Shown here: in pieces, positions 16,800 to 27,037 of the stretch
Numbering within the stretch: position 1 is the stretch's first letter
How the letters are laid out: every line of letters begins with the position of its first letter
Assembly (NCBI RefSeq): GCF_007860125.1
Contig: NZ_SJPW01000006.1
Coordinates: 491,844-555,843 of the forward strand
Direction: 5' to 3'
From: Rubripirellula tenax
GTDB lineage: Bacteria > Planctomycetota > Planctomycetia > Pirellulales > Pirellulaceae
Length of the DNA stretch: 64,000 bases
Position numbers and translations under genes: made by a program
Notes under the pieces: generated by a model
Seen by the model: the letters and a program-made list of their open reading frames with translations, nothing else
Database searches by the model: none
What the model was told of the DNA's origin: nothing

Positions 16800-19700
16800 T
16801 CAATCCAAACGATCTACCCAGGCTTCGGATTGATCTTCGACGACGAGAAACCGTGTGTCGGATCGCAAACTCGGTAGGGTGCTGATCTTGCCCGACGGCC
16901 ATTTCACCTGCACATCAACGGCGTCGCCGTTGGCACCAAGGCCGAACACAATGACGGCATCGTTGCGGGACTGGTAACCATCGCCCGTTGCCGTAACGGC
17001 CACTTGTCGATTCCCTTGATGGGAAACCTCGACGCGCGCACCGATCGCGCCACGCTCGCTGGCGACGCCGACCAGGACGATTTGGATCCAGTGGTTGTCG
17101 GTCTTTGTTTGATTTTCCAACAGGGCGACTGGAGCCAACAAATCAACAACGGCGATATCCAATCGCCCGTCGCGATTGAAGTCAGTCGCAATCGCCGCCC
17201 GACCAAGGTGGTTTTCTCGCCAATAGGTTTCGTCCGACTGTTCGGCCAACAAGAATCGGTCGCCGAGGTTTTCGATCAACTGGGCCGGCATCGCCATCGC
17301 CGTCTCGGCGCCGGCGACTTGGTCGATATGGCCGTTGGCGACGAAGACATCGACGGCGGCGTCGTTGTCAAAATCGATTGCTTGGCATCCGAACCCCAGC
17401 AAGTTCTCGCTCAGTCGATCTAAGCCGAAACGCGGTGCGGTATCGTGAAAGTTGCCTTGCGAGTCGCCCTGGTAGTAATTCAACCACTCGTCAAACCAGT
17501 TCGTGACCATCATGTCGGGCGACCCGTTGCGATCGAAGTCGGCCCATCCCACGCCCATGCAGGCACACGCCTCGCCACGCGAACTGACCGCACACCCACG
17601 GGCGACGGCGACATCGTCGAACCGGACTTGGGATGCGTTTCCGCGTTGCTTCCAAAGCTGATTCGGTCGCGCGTCGTTGGCGACAAAGATTTCGTTCGCC
17701 GCGTCGTTGTCAAAGTTGCTGACGATCAGCCCAAGTCCTGGGTTGGCGGCATCACCGAACTGCGCCGCATCGCCGTTCCCCGATCGCTGTGATTCCTCGC
17801 CCAGTTCCCGCGATTGGAATGTTCCTCGGCCCTCTTGAATCCAAACGCGGTCCACTTCGGCAGGAAAATTCAGTGGCCCTGGAATCTTGATCAATCCTCC
17901 ATCGGGGCCAATCGGCGACGGTTGATACATCGATGGCGAGTTGACGTAGTTGACTTCGACCACGTCGGGTATCGCATCACCGGTGACGTCGGCGACGGCC
18001 AGTCCCATCGTGTAATGATTTGAACTTGGGTTCGTCCAGCCGACCGTTTCGCTGACGTCGTGAAACGTCCCGTCGCCTTGGTTGATAAGCATTCGATTCA
18101 GACCCAGGTTTCCAACGATCACGTCGTCGAACCCGTCTTGGTTGATGTCGCCGGTCGTCACGCATTGGGTGTAGTTGCGATCGACAAGGGACGCCGCCTC
18201 GGTTGTGTCGCGAAACTTGCCGTCGACGTTTCGGAAGAACTGATCCGACGCGTTGGACTTGCCGTCCGGTGGTTCGCACCCGCCTTGGCAACAATAGAAG
18301 TCGACTTGGCCATCTCGGTCAAAGTCGAATGCCGCGATGCCTCCGCCCAAGCCTTCGAAGATACGGAAGTTGGTCGACCGCTTTGGGTCGGCGTTCAAGT
18401 ACTCATGTATCAAACCTCTCGCGGCTGCCACGTCGACCATGGTTGCAACGGTTCGCTCCGAGTCGATCGACGAACTGTCGGTTGGCGATTCTGGTCGGGT
18501 GGTGCCGTCGACTTCGTCAGCCAACAGCGACGGGGCCGAGGGCAGCGGATACCCGTCGATCGCTAAACCGACGAATCGCTTGGCCTGTGTGACGTCACCG
18601 TCGGTGCGCCGCAACCGTTCGATTTCATCTTCCCACCAGGATCCTCGAATCAAAGACGGATGCTCGCTGCGAAACCAGGACAGCCATGCGGCCGCTTGGA
18701 TCGGCTGGCCGACACGTTCCAACTTCGACGCCAACTCGATCACAAGTCCATCGTCGGTCTGTGGCTGTGTTACCAGCGTTTCGGCGATCGGCGAGATCGA
18801 CAACAACAGGTCTCGATGACGGTCAATGCGTTTGGCCGCGTCGTTGTCGCCCAAGCGAAGCATCGCCGAGGTCAAGCGTTCGTAAACGATCGGGTTGGTG
18901 CAATCCGCCTGAATGGATTTCAAGTAACAAGCAACGGCTTGATCCACTTTGCCATCGAACAAGCGTTGGTCGCCGATCGCTCGCCAAAACAGCGGGTTGT
19001 CGATCACGGCCGACGATGATGTGGACAACCACTTTGACATTTCGTCGAACTGTTGAAGCTCGGCGAACCCGGCCGCGATCGCAGCTTCCGTCGTCGACTC
19101 ACGTTTCATCAAACCCTGATCCAACATCGCTGTCAAAATATCCACGGCGATTCGAGGCTGGCGACGACTCAGTCGTCCGAGCGATTCGCTTAGCGGTCCC
19201 TCGCGGTGCTCCGGCGTGCTCATGCTGCTGGCTTGGGTGGCGGCATAGGAGTTCGACACATCCAACAACGATCGAAGTTCGGCCGCACTCGCATTTCCCG
19301 CAGTCACAAGGGGTTCGAGAACGTCGCGTGCTCGATAACGCCAGCCGACGAAGTTCAGAAACGCCGCATACTGATGACGCAGAAACTCGACTTCGGGCGC
19401 CATTTCCAGCGCTTTCTCGTACTGAATCCTGGCCTCGGCAGCACGGCCCGCCGCCGCTAACCACTGCGCCGATTGGCCCAGCGACGCGATTCCGAACTCG
19501 GGGTCGTTCGGGTCGATTGAACCCAGAATCTCGATCGCACCGTCCAGGTTTCCCGTGCCAGCTTCCGCCTGGGCGAACAGGAACCGAAGTCGCGAGCCTT
19601 CCGGATCGAGCAACAGGCCACGTCGCAGCGACGTTCGGGCATCTTCAAAGCGTCCGTCGGCCAACGACTGTTCGGACGTTCGGATCAGGTCATCGATTGA

Positions 19701-19877
19701 CGCCAATTGTTCGATCGGTTCCGGCGCGATGTCTGACGAACGTGGGTCCGACGATCTTGGGTTCGACGTCAAAGCGTCGTTTGTGGGCTTTTCGAGCGGC
19801 GTTTGTGAACAACCGAGAATCCCCAGGATCAATCCGAATCCGATCAGAATGGGCACCGAAAACTTGGGGGTTCGCAT
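16800..19877 (-). CDS. TPR / FG-GAP (VCBS) / ASPIC-UnbV lipoprotein
   Basis: 1025 aa with lipoprotein signal (ILIGFGLILGILGC). Residues about 65-430 are TPR-like helical repeats (SLADGRFEDARTSLRRGLLLDP; KVDQAVACYLKSIQADCTNP). Residues about 490-900 contain FG-GAP/VCBS beta-propeller calcium loops (FDFDRDGQVDFY, DINQDGFDDVIVGN, DFNRDGRLDIAVVD). The C-terminus (RGAIGARVEVSHQG ... VQVKWPSGKISTL) is the ASPIC/UnbV domain. This CRTAC1-like architecture is common in planctomycetes as exported surface proteins; function is unknown. The N-terminal TPR extension makes it longer than most relatives. Confidence 0.88.
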   Translation of the reverse strand: MRTPKFSVPILIGFGLILGILGCSQTPLEKPTNDALTSNPRSSDPRSSDIAPEPIEQLASIDDLIRTSEQSLADGRFEDARTSLRRGLLLDPEGSRLRFLFAQAEAGTGNLDGAIEILGSIDPNDPEFGIASLGQSAQWLAAAGRAAEARIQYEKALEMAPEVEFLRHQYAAFLNFVGWRYRARDVLEPLVTAGNASAAELRSLLDVSNSYAATQASSMSTPEHREGPLSESLGRLSRRQPRIAVDILTAMLDQGLMKRESTTEAAIAAGFAELQQFDEMSKWLSTSSSAVIDNPLFWRAIGDQRLFDGKVDQAVACYLKSIQADCTNPIVYERLTSAMLRLGDNDAAKRIDRHRDLLLSISPIAETLVTQPQTDDGLVIELASKLERVGQPIQAAAWLSWFRSEHPSLIRGSWWEDEIERLRRTDGDVTQAKRFVGLAIDGYPLPSAPSLLADEVDGTTRPESPTDSSSIDSERTVATMVDVAAARGLIHEYLNADPKRSTNFRIFEGLGGGIAAFDFDRDGQVDFYCCQGGCEPPDGKSNASDQFFRNVDGKFRDTTEAASLVDRNYTQCVTTGDINQDGFDDVIVGNLGLNRMLINQGDGTFHDVSETVGWTNPSSNHYTMGLAVADVTGDAIPDVVEVNYVNSPSMYQPSPIGPDGGLIKIPGPLNFPAEVDRVWIQEGRGTFQSRELGEESQRSGNGDAAQFGDAANPGLGLIVSNFDNDAANEIFVANDARPNQLWKQRGNASQVRFDDVAVARGCAVSSRGEACACMGVGWADFDRNGSPDMMVTNWFDEWLNYYQGDSQGNFHDTAPRFGLDRLSENLLGFGCQAIDFDNDAAVDVFVANGHIDQVAGAETAMAMPAQLIENLGDRFLLAEQSDETYWRENHLGRAAIATDFNRDGRLDIAVVDLLAPVALLENQTKTDNHWIQIVLVGVASERGAIGARVEVSHQGNRQVAVTATGDGYQSRNDAVIVFGLGANGDAVDVQVKWPSGKISTLPSLRSDTRFLVVEDQSEAWVDRLD

Positions 19878-20114
19878 CTATTTCTCTACAGGCGCGGGGC
19901 CATGCGTTGTCGAACGAAGGGCGGGTTCGGTCGCAATATACATGCGCCGCCGCGGATCAACGAAAGTTAGACGCCTTCGCGCGGCTAGGAATCCGTCCGA
20001 TACTTCGCGTGCCGACGGTGAACGGGTGTTTGCGCCCTGCCCAATCGGTCGCTGGTGCGGAAACTCGTCCGACCGGTGGTTTGACCCTCTCGAGATTCAG
20101 GAAACGACCAAGCG

Positions 20115-20570
20115 ATGCAACGTACTTTGGTGCTGCTAAAGCCAGACTGTGTACAACGAGGACTGATGGGCAAAATCATTTCTCGTTTTGAAGAAAAGGG
20201 CCTCAGCGTCGTCGCTATGAAGATGCTGCAAGTGACGCCGGAGATGTCGCGAGAGCACTACGCCGAGCACGTCGCCAAGCCGTTTTACCCCAGCTTGGAA
20301 GAATTCATCACGTCGGCCCCGGTCGTGGCGATGGCGATCGACGGTTTGGATGTCATCTCGGTCGTTCGCGAAATGCTGGGCGCGACCAACGGGTTGAAAG
20401 CCGCATCCGGCACCATCCGTGGCGATTTCAGCAGCAGTCGCCAAATGAATTTGGTCCACGCAAGCGACAGCCCCGAATCGGCGGCCCGCGAGCTGAAGAT
20501 CTACTTCGGCGAAGGCACGTGCAGCTACGAGCAAGTCGCCAAGGGCTTCTTGCGAGCAAACGACGAGTAG
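20115..20570 (+). CDS. ndk: Nucleoside diphosphate kinase
   Basis: 151 aa, normal family length. TLVLLKPDCVQRGLMGKIISRFE is the N-terminal signature, AKPFYPSLEEFITSAPVVAM the middle, TNGLKAASGTIRGDF the nucleotide-binding region, and NLVHASDSPESAARE the active-site segment with His115 as the phosphorylated residue (the family more often has NxxHGSDS). It balances NTP pools in the cytosol. The ATG at 20115 fits the family start. It is followed by a strong hairpin and converges on a small lipoprotein gene. Confidence 0.96.
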   Translation: MQRTLVLLKPDCVQRGLMGKIISRFEEKGLSVVAMKMLQVTPEMSREHYAEHVAKPFYPSLEEFITSAPVVAMAIDGLDVISVVREMLGATNGLKAASGTIRGDFSSSRQMNLVHASDSPESAARELKIYFGEGTCSYEQVAKGFLRANDE

Positions 20571-20618
20571 TTAGCGACTCGCGATGCGAATGGTTTTTCG
20601 CTCATGAGCCGCTTGCCA

Positions 20619-20642
20619 ATGGCCCGGATCATCCCGGGCCAT
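20619..20642. terminator. Bidirectional hairpin after ndk
   Basis: ATGGCCCGG (20619-20627) and CCGGGCCAT (20634-20642) form a perfect 9-bp GC-rich stem with a 6-nt loop, midway between the convergent stops of ndk (20570) and the small lipoprotein (20689). No T-tract follows on either strand, but location and stability favour a shared terminator. Confidence 0.55.
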
Positions 20643-20688
20643 GAGGGATCGCTCGAACAAGTCCGGGCGAGTTTTGGCGGCCGATACG

Positions 20689-20928
20689 TTAGCGGCGGTT
20701 CAGCTTCTCTTCCGCTCTGGCCGCCTTCAATGCCGCGGCTTCACGCGGCAGCTTGAACTCAGGTCCTGAGGGGAAATACTGGATGTCGTCTTGCAGGTAG
20801 TACGGGCTCGGTAACGTTTGGCCGTTCATCGAGACCTGGCACCCGGTGGCGCCGACCAGACAAAATCCGACCGCTACGGTCAGGGCGAGGGTAGCGGACG
20901 TGCGTCGTAATTGAGCGTTGCGTGTCAT
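20689..20928 (-). CDS. Small conserved lipoprotein
   Basis: 79 aa. Signal with lipobox near ALTVAVGFCLVGATGC; the mature chain begins CQVSMNGQTLPSPYYLQDD and ends with a charged helix (EAAALKAARAEEKLNRR). The NGQTLPSPYYLxDD phrase is familiar from small planctomycete proteins of unknown function. It may be part of the envelope. Monocistronic, convergent with ndk. Confidence 0.65.
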   Translation of the reverse strand: MTRNAQLRRTSATLALTVAVGFCLVGATGCQVSMNGQTLPSPYYLQDDIQYFPSGPEFKLPREAAALKAARAEEKLNRR

Positions 20929-21104
20929 CTTGGTTGCCTTCGCTGTCTAATCAAAATCCGGGTGGATCAAGCCGAATGAAGTTTCGGCCGGGAAACCGGC
21001 GCGATTCTCATCACAATGGTCATCGGCCCGACAACCGGCATATCTTTACACGCGGGTCAGATTATTGGCCGAAATATCTGGCACAGGTCAGACAACCGGA
21101 CCAT

Positions 21105-22304
21105 TCAACGCGCCAAAAGCGTGGTTTTCAGCCACCGATCGTCCCATGCGAACATCAGCATCGACAACGGATCGGCCGCACCACCCAGCCACGAAACCGT
21201 CGGATTGATCACCAACAGGTCCGCCGAAGCTCCCACCGCGATTCGGCCAGCGTCCGTCCAGCCCAGCGAATCGGCGTTTCCAGCCGTGATCGCATACCAC
21301 GCTTCCGCAGTCGACGGAAATCGCGGACCGAGCGACGAAGCCGCTTCGATCATCGCCCGCGCGACACGAACCATACTTCGCTCGTACCCCGCACCCACGT
21401 CGCTACCGACGGCCAGTTTCACGCCACTTTGGATCATCGCGTCACGTGACATCGCGCCACTGCGAAGAAACGTATTCGCCGTCGGGCAATGCACGACTGT
21501 GCTTTCGGATCGACGCAACCCATCGCGGTCGGCGGGATGCAAATGAATTCCGTGCCCAAGCAGACTGCGTTCGGTCAACAACCCACATTGTCGGTAAACG
21601 TCGACATAAGGCGTTCCACCGAACAACTCGGACACCCGTTCGCATTCTTGGACCGTTTCGGCCAAGTGAGTCTGAATCGTTGCACCCGTTTCGGCCGCGA
21701 TCGCGCCGGCGCCGCTTAGCAAAGGCTCGGAACAAGAGATCGCAAAGCGCGGCGTGATCGCTGCGGCAACTCGATTTCCGGACGGAAACTCTCGCTGCAA
21801 CGCCGCCGCCTCGTCGAGTAACTGTTGAGCCGGAAGACAAAGCGCCGGTGGAGCTTCGCGGTCCATCAAGACTTGTCCGACGACTCCGCGCAAGCCAGAT
21901 GCGGATACCTCTTCGATCGCCGCCCTCGCGGATTCGTGGTGAACCGTCGCGTAAGTCGCGATCCCGGTGGTACCCACGGACAGCAATTGATCAATGACAC
22001 GCCGCGTCATCGATCGGGCGTAGTCCACGTCGGCCCATTTCATTTCGCTGGGGAATGTCACGTCGGACAACCACCGCAGCAGCGGCATGCCATGAGCGCC
22101 GATCAAATCGAACTGTGGTAAATGACAATGAGCGTCGATGAACCCCGGTGCGATCAACGATGTCGGTCCGCCGTGATCGAAGTGTTTGGGGCGGTCCCCC
22201 AAATTCACTTCGTCGATCATTCCGTCGGCAACCCGCACCGTTCCGACTTCGATGTGGCACTTGCCCGAGTCGTCAGCCAGCAAAAGGTTGCCAAACAGAA
22301 TCAT
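21105..22304 (-). CDS. Amidohydrolase, guanine deaminase-like
   Basis: 399 aa. PGFIDAHCHLPQFDLIGAHG contains the metal-binding HxH pair; THLAE, LLGHGIHL and GSDVGAG supply the remaining zinc ligands and catalytic Asp of cytosine/guanine-deaminase-type amidohydrolases. The motif LLRWLSDVTFPSE resembles guanine deaminase (LL.WL...TFP.E). It would convert guanine to xanthine in purine salvage; other hydrolytic deaminases of the family (for example for S-adenosylhomocysteine) cannot be excluded. It follows ispG by 21 bp and is probably in the same transcript. Confidence 0.75.
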   Translation of the reverse strand: MILFGNLLLADDSGKCHIEVGTVRVADGMIDEVNLGDRPKHFDHGGPTSLIAPGFIDAHCHLPQFDLIGAHGMPLLRWLSDVTFPSEMKWADVDYARSMTRRVIDQLLSVGTTGIATYATVHHESARAAIEEVSASGLRGVVGQVLMDREAPPALCLPAQQLLDEAAALQREFPSGNRVAAAITPRFAISCSEPLLSGAGAIAAETGATIQTHLAETVQECERVSELFGGTPYVDVYRQCGLLTERSLLGHGIHLHPADRDGLRRSESTVVHCPTANTFLRSGAMSRDAMIQSGVKLAVGSDVGAGYERSMVRVARAMIEAASSLGPRFPSTAEAWYAITAGNADSLGWTDAGRIAVGASADLLVINPTVSWLGGAADPLSMLMFAWDDRWLKTTLLAR

Positions 22305-22325
22305 CGTTCACCGCCCACAATCGAG

Positions 22326-23459
22326 TCACTTGGTGGCGATGATCGCGTCGAGTTCGGCTTTTAACTTCGGCAGAATCTCGTCGTATCCGAACGCTCCGAG
22401 TGCTTCGGTTCCCCGTTTCAGATTCACCTTCGCCGGACCGCACCATAACCCCAAATCGGCGTCATCGGTTTCGCCAGGACCGTTCACACGGCACCCCATC
22501 ACGGCGATCGTGATGTCATAGTCCTTCGCGTAAGTCGACATTTCCTTGACGCTTTGCGCCAAATCGATGAACGCTTCGTTTTCCACACGCGAACAACTCG
22601 GACAACTGATGATGTTCAGCGCCTTATCGTCGAACTTCACCACGCTGCGCACTCGACCGGCGTAGATGTCATCAATGATGCCCAGCCCCGCAGCGACCTC
22701 TTCGGGTTTGCGATCATTGGGCAGTGTCAACGAGACACGAACCGTGTCGCCGATCCCGTGACCGATCAATTGCTCGAACGCGATGCGAGTTTTGATGACA
22801 CCATCGGGCGGCATGCCCGCCTCAGTCACACCCAAGTGCAACGGTACGTCGGGCCGCTCCGTGGCAAACCGTTTGTTGACCTCGACGACCTTCGACGGAT
22901 CACTGTCCTTCAACGAAACGACGTATCGAGTAAATCCGAGCGAATCGACGAACTCGCAATGCTCCAACGCGCTTTCGATCATCGGTGTGATCGAGTCGTC
23001 GGCATCATATTTCGCTTTCTTGGCCGGGTCGACGCTGCCGCAATTCACACCGATGCGAATGGCACAGTCATGCGTCGCAGCCTGTTCGATGATGAACCGT
23101 ACCTTGTCCTGCCACGGTTTTTCCCGTTGGTGGTGGTAAAGGTGGCCGGGGTTGTAGCGAATCTTGTCGACGTACGGCGCGACCAGTTCGGCAAGTTTAA
23201 AGTTCTCTTGCAAATCGACGGCCAAGTTTGCCGTCGTGCCTTTGCGGATCTCGGCGAGCGCCTCGGCGTCCTTGTCACTATCGACGGCAATGCGAACCAC
23301 ACCCGCGCCGGCCAACCGGTACGCTTCGGCCTGGGCGATGGTGGCTTCGATGTTCTGGGTCTTCGTCGCCGTCATGCTTTGGACGGCGATCGGGTGCCCG
23401 TTGCCTACCGTGATGCTTCCGATGGCGACCGAGCGAGTCGGGTTTCGAGTGATTTTCAT
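22326..23459 (-). CDS. ispG: 4-hydroxy-3-methylbut-2-enyl diphosphate synthase (IspG/GcpE)
   Basis: 377 aa from the ATG at 23459, where family homology begins ([19 protein letters not shown]); the frame is open further to 23582 but would overlap the upstream gene. [35 protein letters not shown] and [12 protein letters not shown] are TIM-barrel signatures. The C-terminal [4Fe-4S] cysteines are in IISCPSCSR and [11 protein letters not shown]. It is the penultimate enzyme of the MEP isoprenoid pathway, giving HMBPP, so it feeds carotenoids and menaquinone. Gap to upstream secreted protein gene is 61 bp. Confidence 0.95.
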   Translation of the reverse strand: MKITRNPTRSVAIGSITVGNGHPIAVQSMTATKTQNIEATIAQAEAYRLAGAGVVRIAVDSDKDAEALAEIRKGTTANLAVDLQENFKLAELVAPYVDKIRYNPGHLYHHQREKPWQDKVRFIIEQAATHDCAIRIGVNCGSVDPAKKAKYDADDSITPMIESALEHCEFVDSLGFTRYVVSLKDSDPSKVVEVNKRFATERPDVPLHLGVTEAGMPPDGVIKTRIAFEQLIGHGIGDTVRVSLTLPNDRKPEEVAAGLGIIDDIYAGRVRSVVKFDDKALNIISCPSCSRVENEAFIDLAQSVKEMSTYAKDYDITIAVMGCRVNGPGETDDADLGLWCGPAKVNLKRGTEALGAFGYDEILPKLKAELDAIIATK

Positions 23460-23520
23460 TTTCGTCGTTACAGTTGTTTTGCTAGATCCGCCTTCACGAT
23501 ACCGATGCTGATTGGTCGCG

Positions 23521-25119
23521 TCATCGCCCCTGCAATGCGGCGGTGATCTGAGCCACCGATGGTGCCATTTCAGCATGGGCACGCTGTAAACTGGCTGCTC
23601 GCGATGTACTTAACCCGTGTTGCTGCAAACTGGCAACATTTTGGGACAAAGATTGCCATCCATCGAGCAAGTGATCGGCCTCGCGTTGCAGTCGTCCCAA
23701 GTCCGGCCGCCCGCTCAATTCGGCATGCAGCGTTTTTGCGTGCCGATAAACTTCTTCGGCCGAAGCGACGAATTCTCGCTGGAAGGTCGCCGGTGTCAGA
23801 TAGCGTTGATAACGCCGCGCATCCGCCAAAAAGTACTCGCTCGAACCCTCGATGGCCGCTGCGATTTGGATCAACGACCCCGGATCGAACTGAATCATAC
23901 CGCCGACCCCAAGTGATTCCCCGAGGACACCCATTTCTTGATCGATCGCGGTCAAGGTGGCCGGATTCAATCGCGGCACCTTGGCGTAAACGGGAACCAA
24001 GTAGGACCAGTCCTGCATGATCGGCGTTAACTGGGCCGCCAATTGATCGCGTCGACCGCCGGCTGACACGGCTTCTTCCAATTCTTTCGCGGCGCGGAAC
24101 ATTCGGCGACTCCGTTCCATCACGGCCGCCTGTTCTCGTGAATCCAGGTTGACCATCGATCGAATCGTCAACTGATCAAGCACTTCACCTAAACTCTGTT
24201 CCAACCGGTGGGCCGATGCCGTCAACGACTTTGTGTTCTGTGGCGGCGGCATCCACAACAGCGCATACGTTTGATCGCCGCATTGTCGGATCCGATCCAA
24301 TCGACGCGACAGGTGCGGGTCGCCGATCGCGTAAACCGCCTCGCTGACGGGACTCCAATGACCGACGAAGTCCGTGAATCGCGTCACGACCTGGTCGTAA
24401 GTTGAATCGTCGATGCGGTCGGCCTCTTTCAACAACTGACCACGCATCACCCGAATGTCGTGCTCGACCTGTTTGGCCTGAGCGGGGGAAACATTGCTTA
24501 ACGGCAAATCGTCGATCAACGTTTCCATGTGGGTTGCGCCGATGATCATCAAATCATGCAACCCGTGACGAACGAACTGAGGTTCCAGGTTCAGTTGACG
24601 ACACATCGTGCTGGCCAACCGATCGCACTCTCGAATCGCTCCGGTGCATTGATTCGACAGTCCTTCCATCGACCGAAGCCCGAACGACAGTTGACGCCAC
24701 CGAGCGTCGAGCTCGGAATAGGCCGGTGCGATCGGATCCAACGATGCCAACCCGTCACAACGGCTGATCAGTGCGCGGGTGTCGGCGGCCAAGCGATACG
24801 CATCGGGCATCACCGCACGAATGGCGGGATTCCGCTGCGAAGCGTCCCGCAATTCCGCGACCATCGGATCGATACTGCGGCTGAAGGCAACCAAGTTTTC
24901 CGCAAATTGGGCAGCTTCGCGGGATCGCACATTGATCGCGGATGCACCACCGGCTTGGCGAGGATCAAAGTTCGGCGGTGGGCCGGGCACCGGTTCGCGT
25001 TGATTTTTCTGTTGTGCTTCGGCGATCGTTCGAAAAAGATCCTCGATTAGCGCGCCACGCTGCGCAAATGCCGGCGAAACCATCGAGATTGTGAAAACGA
25101 AAAAGATCAGCTGACGCAT
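23521..25119 (-). CDS. Secreted helical protein of unknown function
   Basis: 532 aa. Sec signal peptide ([20 protein letters not shown], cleavage after AFA). The mature chain is rich in Arg, Gln, Leu and Ala with long amphipathic helices, for example [24 protein letters not shown] and [19 protein letters not shown], probably alpha-helical bundles. A proline-rich segment ([12 protein letters not shown]) lies near residue 45. I recognise no family. It starts 31 bp after the stop of the pncC-like gene and probably belongs to the same leftward operon. Confidence 0.6.
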   Translation of the reverse strand: MRQLIFFVFTISMVSPAFAQRGALIEDLFRTIAEAQQKNQREPVPGPPPNFDPRQAGGASAINVRSREAAQFAENLVAFSRSIDPMVAELRDASQRNPAIRAVMPDAYRLAADTRALISRCDGLASLDPIAPAYSELDARWRQLSFGLRSMEGLSNQCTGAIRECDRLASTMCRQLNLEPQFVRHGLHDLMIIGATHMETLIDDLPLSNVSPAQAKQVEHDIRVMRGQLLKEADRIDDSTYDQVVTRFTDFVGHWSPVSEAVYAIGDPHLSRRLDRIRQCGDQTYALLWMPPPQNTKSLTASAHRLEQSLGEVLDQLTIRSMVNLDSREQAAVMERSRRMFRAAKELEEAVSAGGRRDQLAAQLTPIMQDWSYLVPVYAKVPRLNPATLTAIDQEMGVLGESLGVGGMIQFDPGSLIQIAAAIEGSSEYFLADARRYQRYLTPATFQREFVASAEEVYRHAKTLHAELSGRPDLGRLQREADHLLDGWQSLSQNVASLQQHGLSTSRAASLQRAHAEMAPSVAQITAALQGR

Positions 25120-25150
25120 TGGACCGTTCCTGCAGAATTGAGAGGCGTGT

Positions 25151-25630
25151 TCAAAGCGACGCTAGCAGCGTTTGGAAAACCAGCTCGGTCGCCTCCACTT
25201 GCCGCGGGCCTCGCCCACGCCTTTTTAGTGTATGCGAATGGACTTCGCAGTGGACGGCCCCATCGTGCTTTCGCCTCGCAAAGCCAATGAAAACCAGCCC
25301 ATCGTAGCCCTGAGGCGCGTCGGGTCCTAAGTGTCCCGTGATCGCGACGGCCAAATCAGATTCCGGAGTTCGGCCTAGCGCTCCCGTTGCCATTTGATGC
25401 GCGACCGTGTCACAAACCGCCGTTCGTGTTTGGATGGTGTCGGCATCGACGTCCAACCACTGCGTCTTCGTAGCGTCGCGATAGGTAACAGCCGATCCGC
25501 AAAGCCACTGCGAAACACCAGCGATCTTCCCCAGTTCGCACGCCACCATGCCACAGGTGCAACTTTCGGCAAAGACAACACGGCACTTCGTTTCAGCCAA
25601 ACGAGCGACGACGTCGGCGGCTAATGTCAC
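25151..25630 (-). CDS. pncC: CinA C-terminal domain protein (nicotinamide-nucleotide amidase type)
   Basis: 159 aa, single-domain CinA-C/PncC size. FAESCTCGMVACELGKIAGVSQW matches the family active-site loop, but the usual ESCTGG is ESCTCG here (Cys26 in place of Gly). SAVTYRDATKTQWLDV, TAVCDTVAHQMATGAL and VAITGHLGPDAP follow; the last differs from the canonical VAVTGxAGPxG. The family hydrolyses NMN to nicotinate mononucleotide, recycling pyridine nucleotides. Its ATG overlaps the stop of the upstream membrane protein gene by 4 bp (ATGA), so they are coupled. Confidence 0.83.
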   Translation of the reverse strand: MTLAADVVARLAETKCRVVFAESCTCGMVACELGKIAGVSQWLCGSAVTYRDATKTQWLDVDADTIQTRTAVCDTVAHQMATGALGRTPESDLAVAITGHLGPDAPQGYDGLVFIGFARRKHDGAVHCEVHSHTLKRRGRGPRQVEATELVFQTLLASL

Positions 25631-26610
25631 GGTGACACTCCGGTCGATTCGCCCAGATCGTCGCCATTGGGGGATGCCGTTTCTTCCGCTGCGTCAGCTT
25701 CCTCGGCCATGATCCGTTGGGCCTCGGCCATCTGTTCCGAAAAATCGATAACCTCAGCCTTCTGTTCTGCGGTGATAGGCATGCTGCGAAACAAATCGGT
25801 TTCTTTCTTTTCGATCTTGCCTTCGTTGTTCAACACCATCTTGACAGCTACCGCCGACAAAAAATCGCTTTCGGAGCAATCGGGACACGACGCCAACTGC
25901 AACTCGACGTAAGCCGAGGACTGTTGAGCAAATTGCAGTCGACGAAACGCGGCGATGTTCCCGGTCGCGATCGTCTGCCATGCAGGATCCACGGGCGAAA
26001 CCGGCAGCGCCGCCAATTCTTTCGTTTCTTCGGTCCAACGATCGCACGTTTCACAGAATGGCGAATTACCGTAGCTGCGCCGAGCCAACCAAGCCGTCAC
26101 GAACACAATCGCTGCTTCGATCACCCATCCGGTGACCGCTTCCCAACCGTCATGCGGATTTCCGTTCTTGAACCATAGACCGTTCTCGAAAATGTACGTG
26201 CCCCAACCGAGCATCACGCGAGGATCGAAGCCCAAGATCGCAGCTTCGATCACTTCTTTCCCGAAGCCATCGACCGACTGGATGAACCATGCGCAGTGGA
26301 CCGCCCAAGCCGAATAGAAACTGATCACCGTGATGACCAAGGTCATGGCGGCAACCGCAAAGTGACTGCGAAACTTTGTGAACCGGCAAGTCCGTCCGAC
26401 CAATACGCCCAACAGTCCGCCGTAGGCTAACGTGACGATGCACCGGAGTTTCAAGAAGGGCAAATAGACGACGATGCCGGAATACAACACGCCTAGCAAA
26501 ATCGAGGCGGGCACCAAAATCGCTAGTCCCAACAGTAATCCGCCTGCCGGTACACGTCCGCTGTACTGGTACATGGCGGATTGACTGCGAGAAAAATCGG
26601 CGTCGTTCAT
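25627..26610 (-). CDS. Multi-pass membrane protein of unknown function
   Basis: 327 aa. Four hydrophobic segments, roughly 23-48, 58-78, 86-108 and 155-175, are followed by a soluble C-terminal half with two CxxC pairs (FCETCDR about residue 190, and SCPDCSESDF about 245) that could bind zinc. The C-terminus is acidic (MAEEADAAEETASPNGDD). No family is recognised. It is the first gene of the leftward run ending at 21105 and is coupled to pncC. Confidence 0.6.
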   Translation of the reverse strand: MNDADFSRSQSAMYQYSGRVPAGGLLLGLAILVPASILLGVLYSGIVVYLPFLKLRCIVTLAYGGLLGVLVGRTCRFTKFRSHFAVAAMTLVITVISFYSAWAVHCAWFIQSVDGFGKEVIEAAILGFDPRVMLGWGTYIFENGLWFKNGNPHDGWEAVTGWVIEAAIVFVTAWLARRSYGNSPFCETCDRWTEETKELAALPVSPVDPAWQTIATGNIAAFRRLQFAQQSSAYVELQLASCPDCSESDFLSAVAVKMVLNNEGKIEKKETDLFRSMPITAEQKAEVIDFSEQMAEAQRIMAEEADAAEETASPNGDDLGESTGVSP

Positions 26611-26716
26611 CGAATCGTTGCTTTCGACTTCGTTAGTGCGGAAGTCCGCTTCGGTGAAAGCGGGTCAACCGATCTTAACATTCCAACCGACCCCGTTGAA
26701 CGTCACGTTTGCTTCG

Positions 26717-27037
26717 CTACCAACCGATTCCGATCGAAACGCCACCGCCTCGATAGCTTGGGTAGCCGTAGCCGCGATATCCGCTGCCATAAAATCCACC
26801 ATACGGACGATATCCGCCGGTACCGATGTTGATCGATACGGGTGGCCGATAAGCCGGCGCCCGATAGTACGTTGAGACGCGAGCAACAGGTACAACGGCG
26901 ACACGAGGAACGACGACGGGGTAATAAACCCGGCGAGTTTGGCGACGAGCGTATCCGCGGCCGCCGAATGCTTCCGCATCGGCAGCAAAGGACAAGGACG
27001 CAGCAATGGCCAGGGCAGCCACAAAGTACTTCAGCAT
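26717..27037 (-). CDS. Small secreted Gly/Tyr/Arg-rich protein
   Basis: 106 aa. Signal peptide (MLKYFVAALAIAASLSFAADAEA), then a basic hydrophobic section (RRVYYPVVVPRVAVVPVARV) and a Gly-Tyr-rich tail (GGYRPYGGFYGSGYRGYGYPS, as spaced YGG/YRG units). Low-complexity composition suggests a matrix, wall or adhesive protein. Codon use looks like the neighbours. Monocistronic. Confidence 0.6.
   Translation of the reverse strand: MLKYFVAALAIAASLSFAADAEAFGGRGYARRQTRRVYYPVVVPRVAVVPVARVSTYYRAPAYRPPVSINIGTGGYRPYGGFYGSGYRGYGYPSYRGGGVSIGIGW

Noticed and set aside
18686-20191. 501-aa rightward ORF
   Set aside because: It is antisense to the FG-GAP lipoprotein gene and overlaps ndk; its Arg/Ser/Pro-rich composition is typical of an out-of-frame shadow in GC-rich DNA.
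22554-23546. 330-aa rightward ORF
   Set aside because: It is antisense to ispG, which has conserved Fe-S motifs and the expected length.
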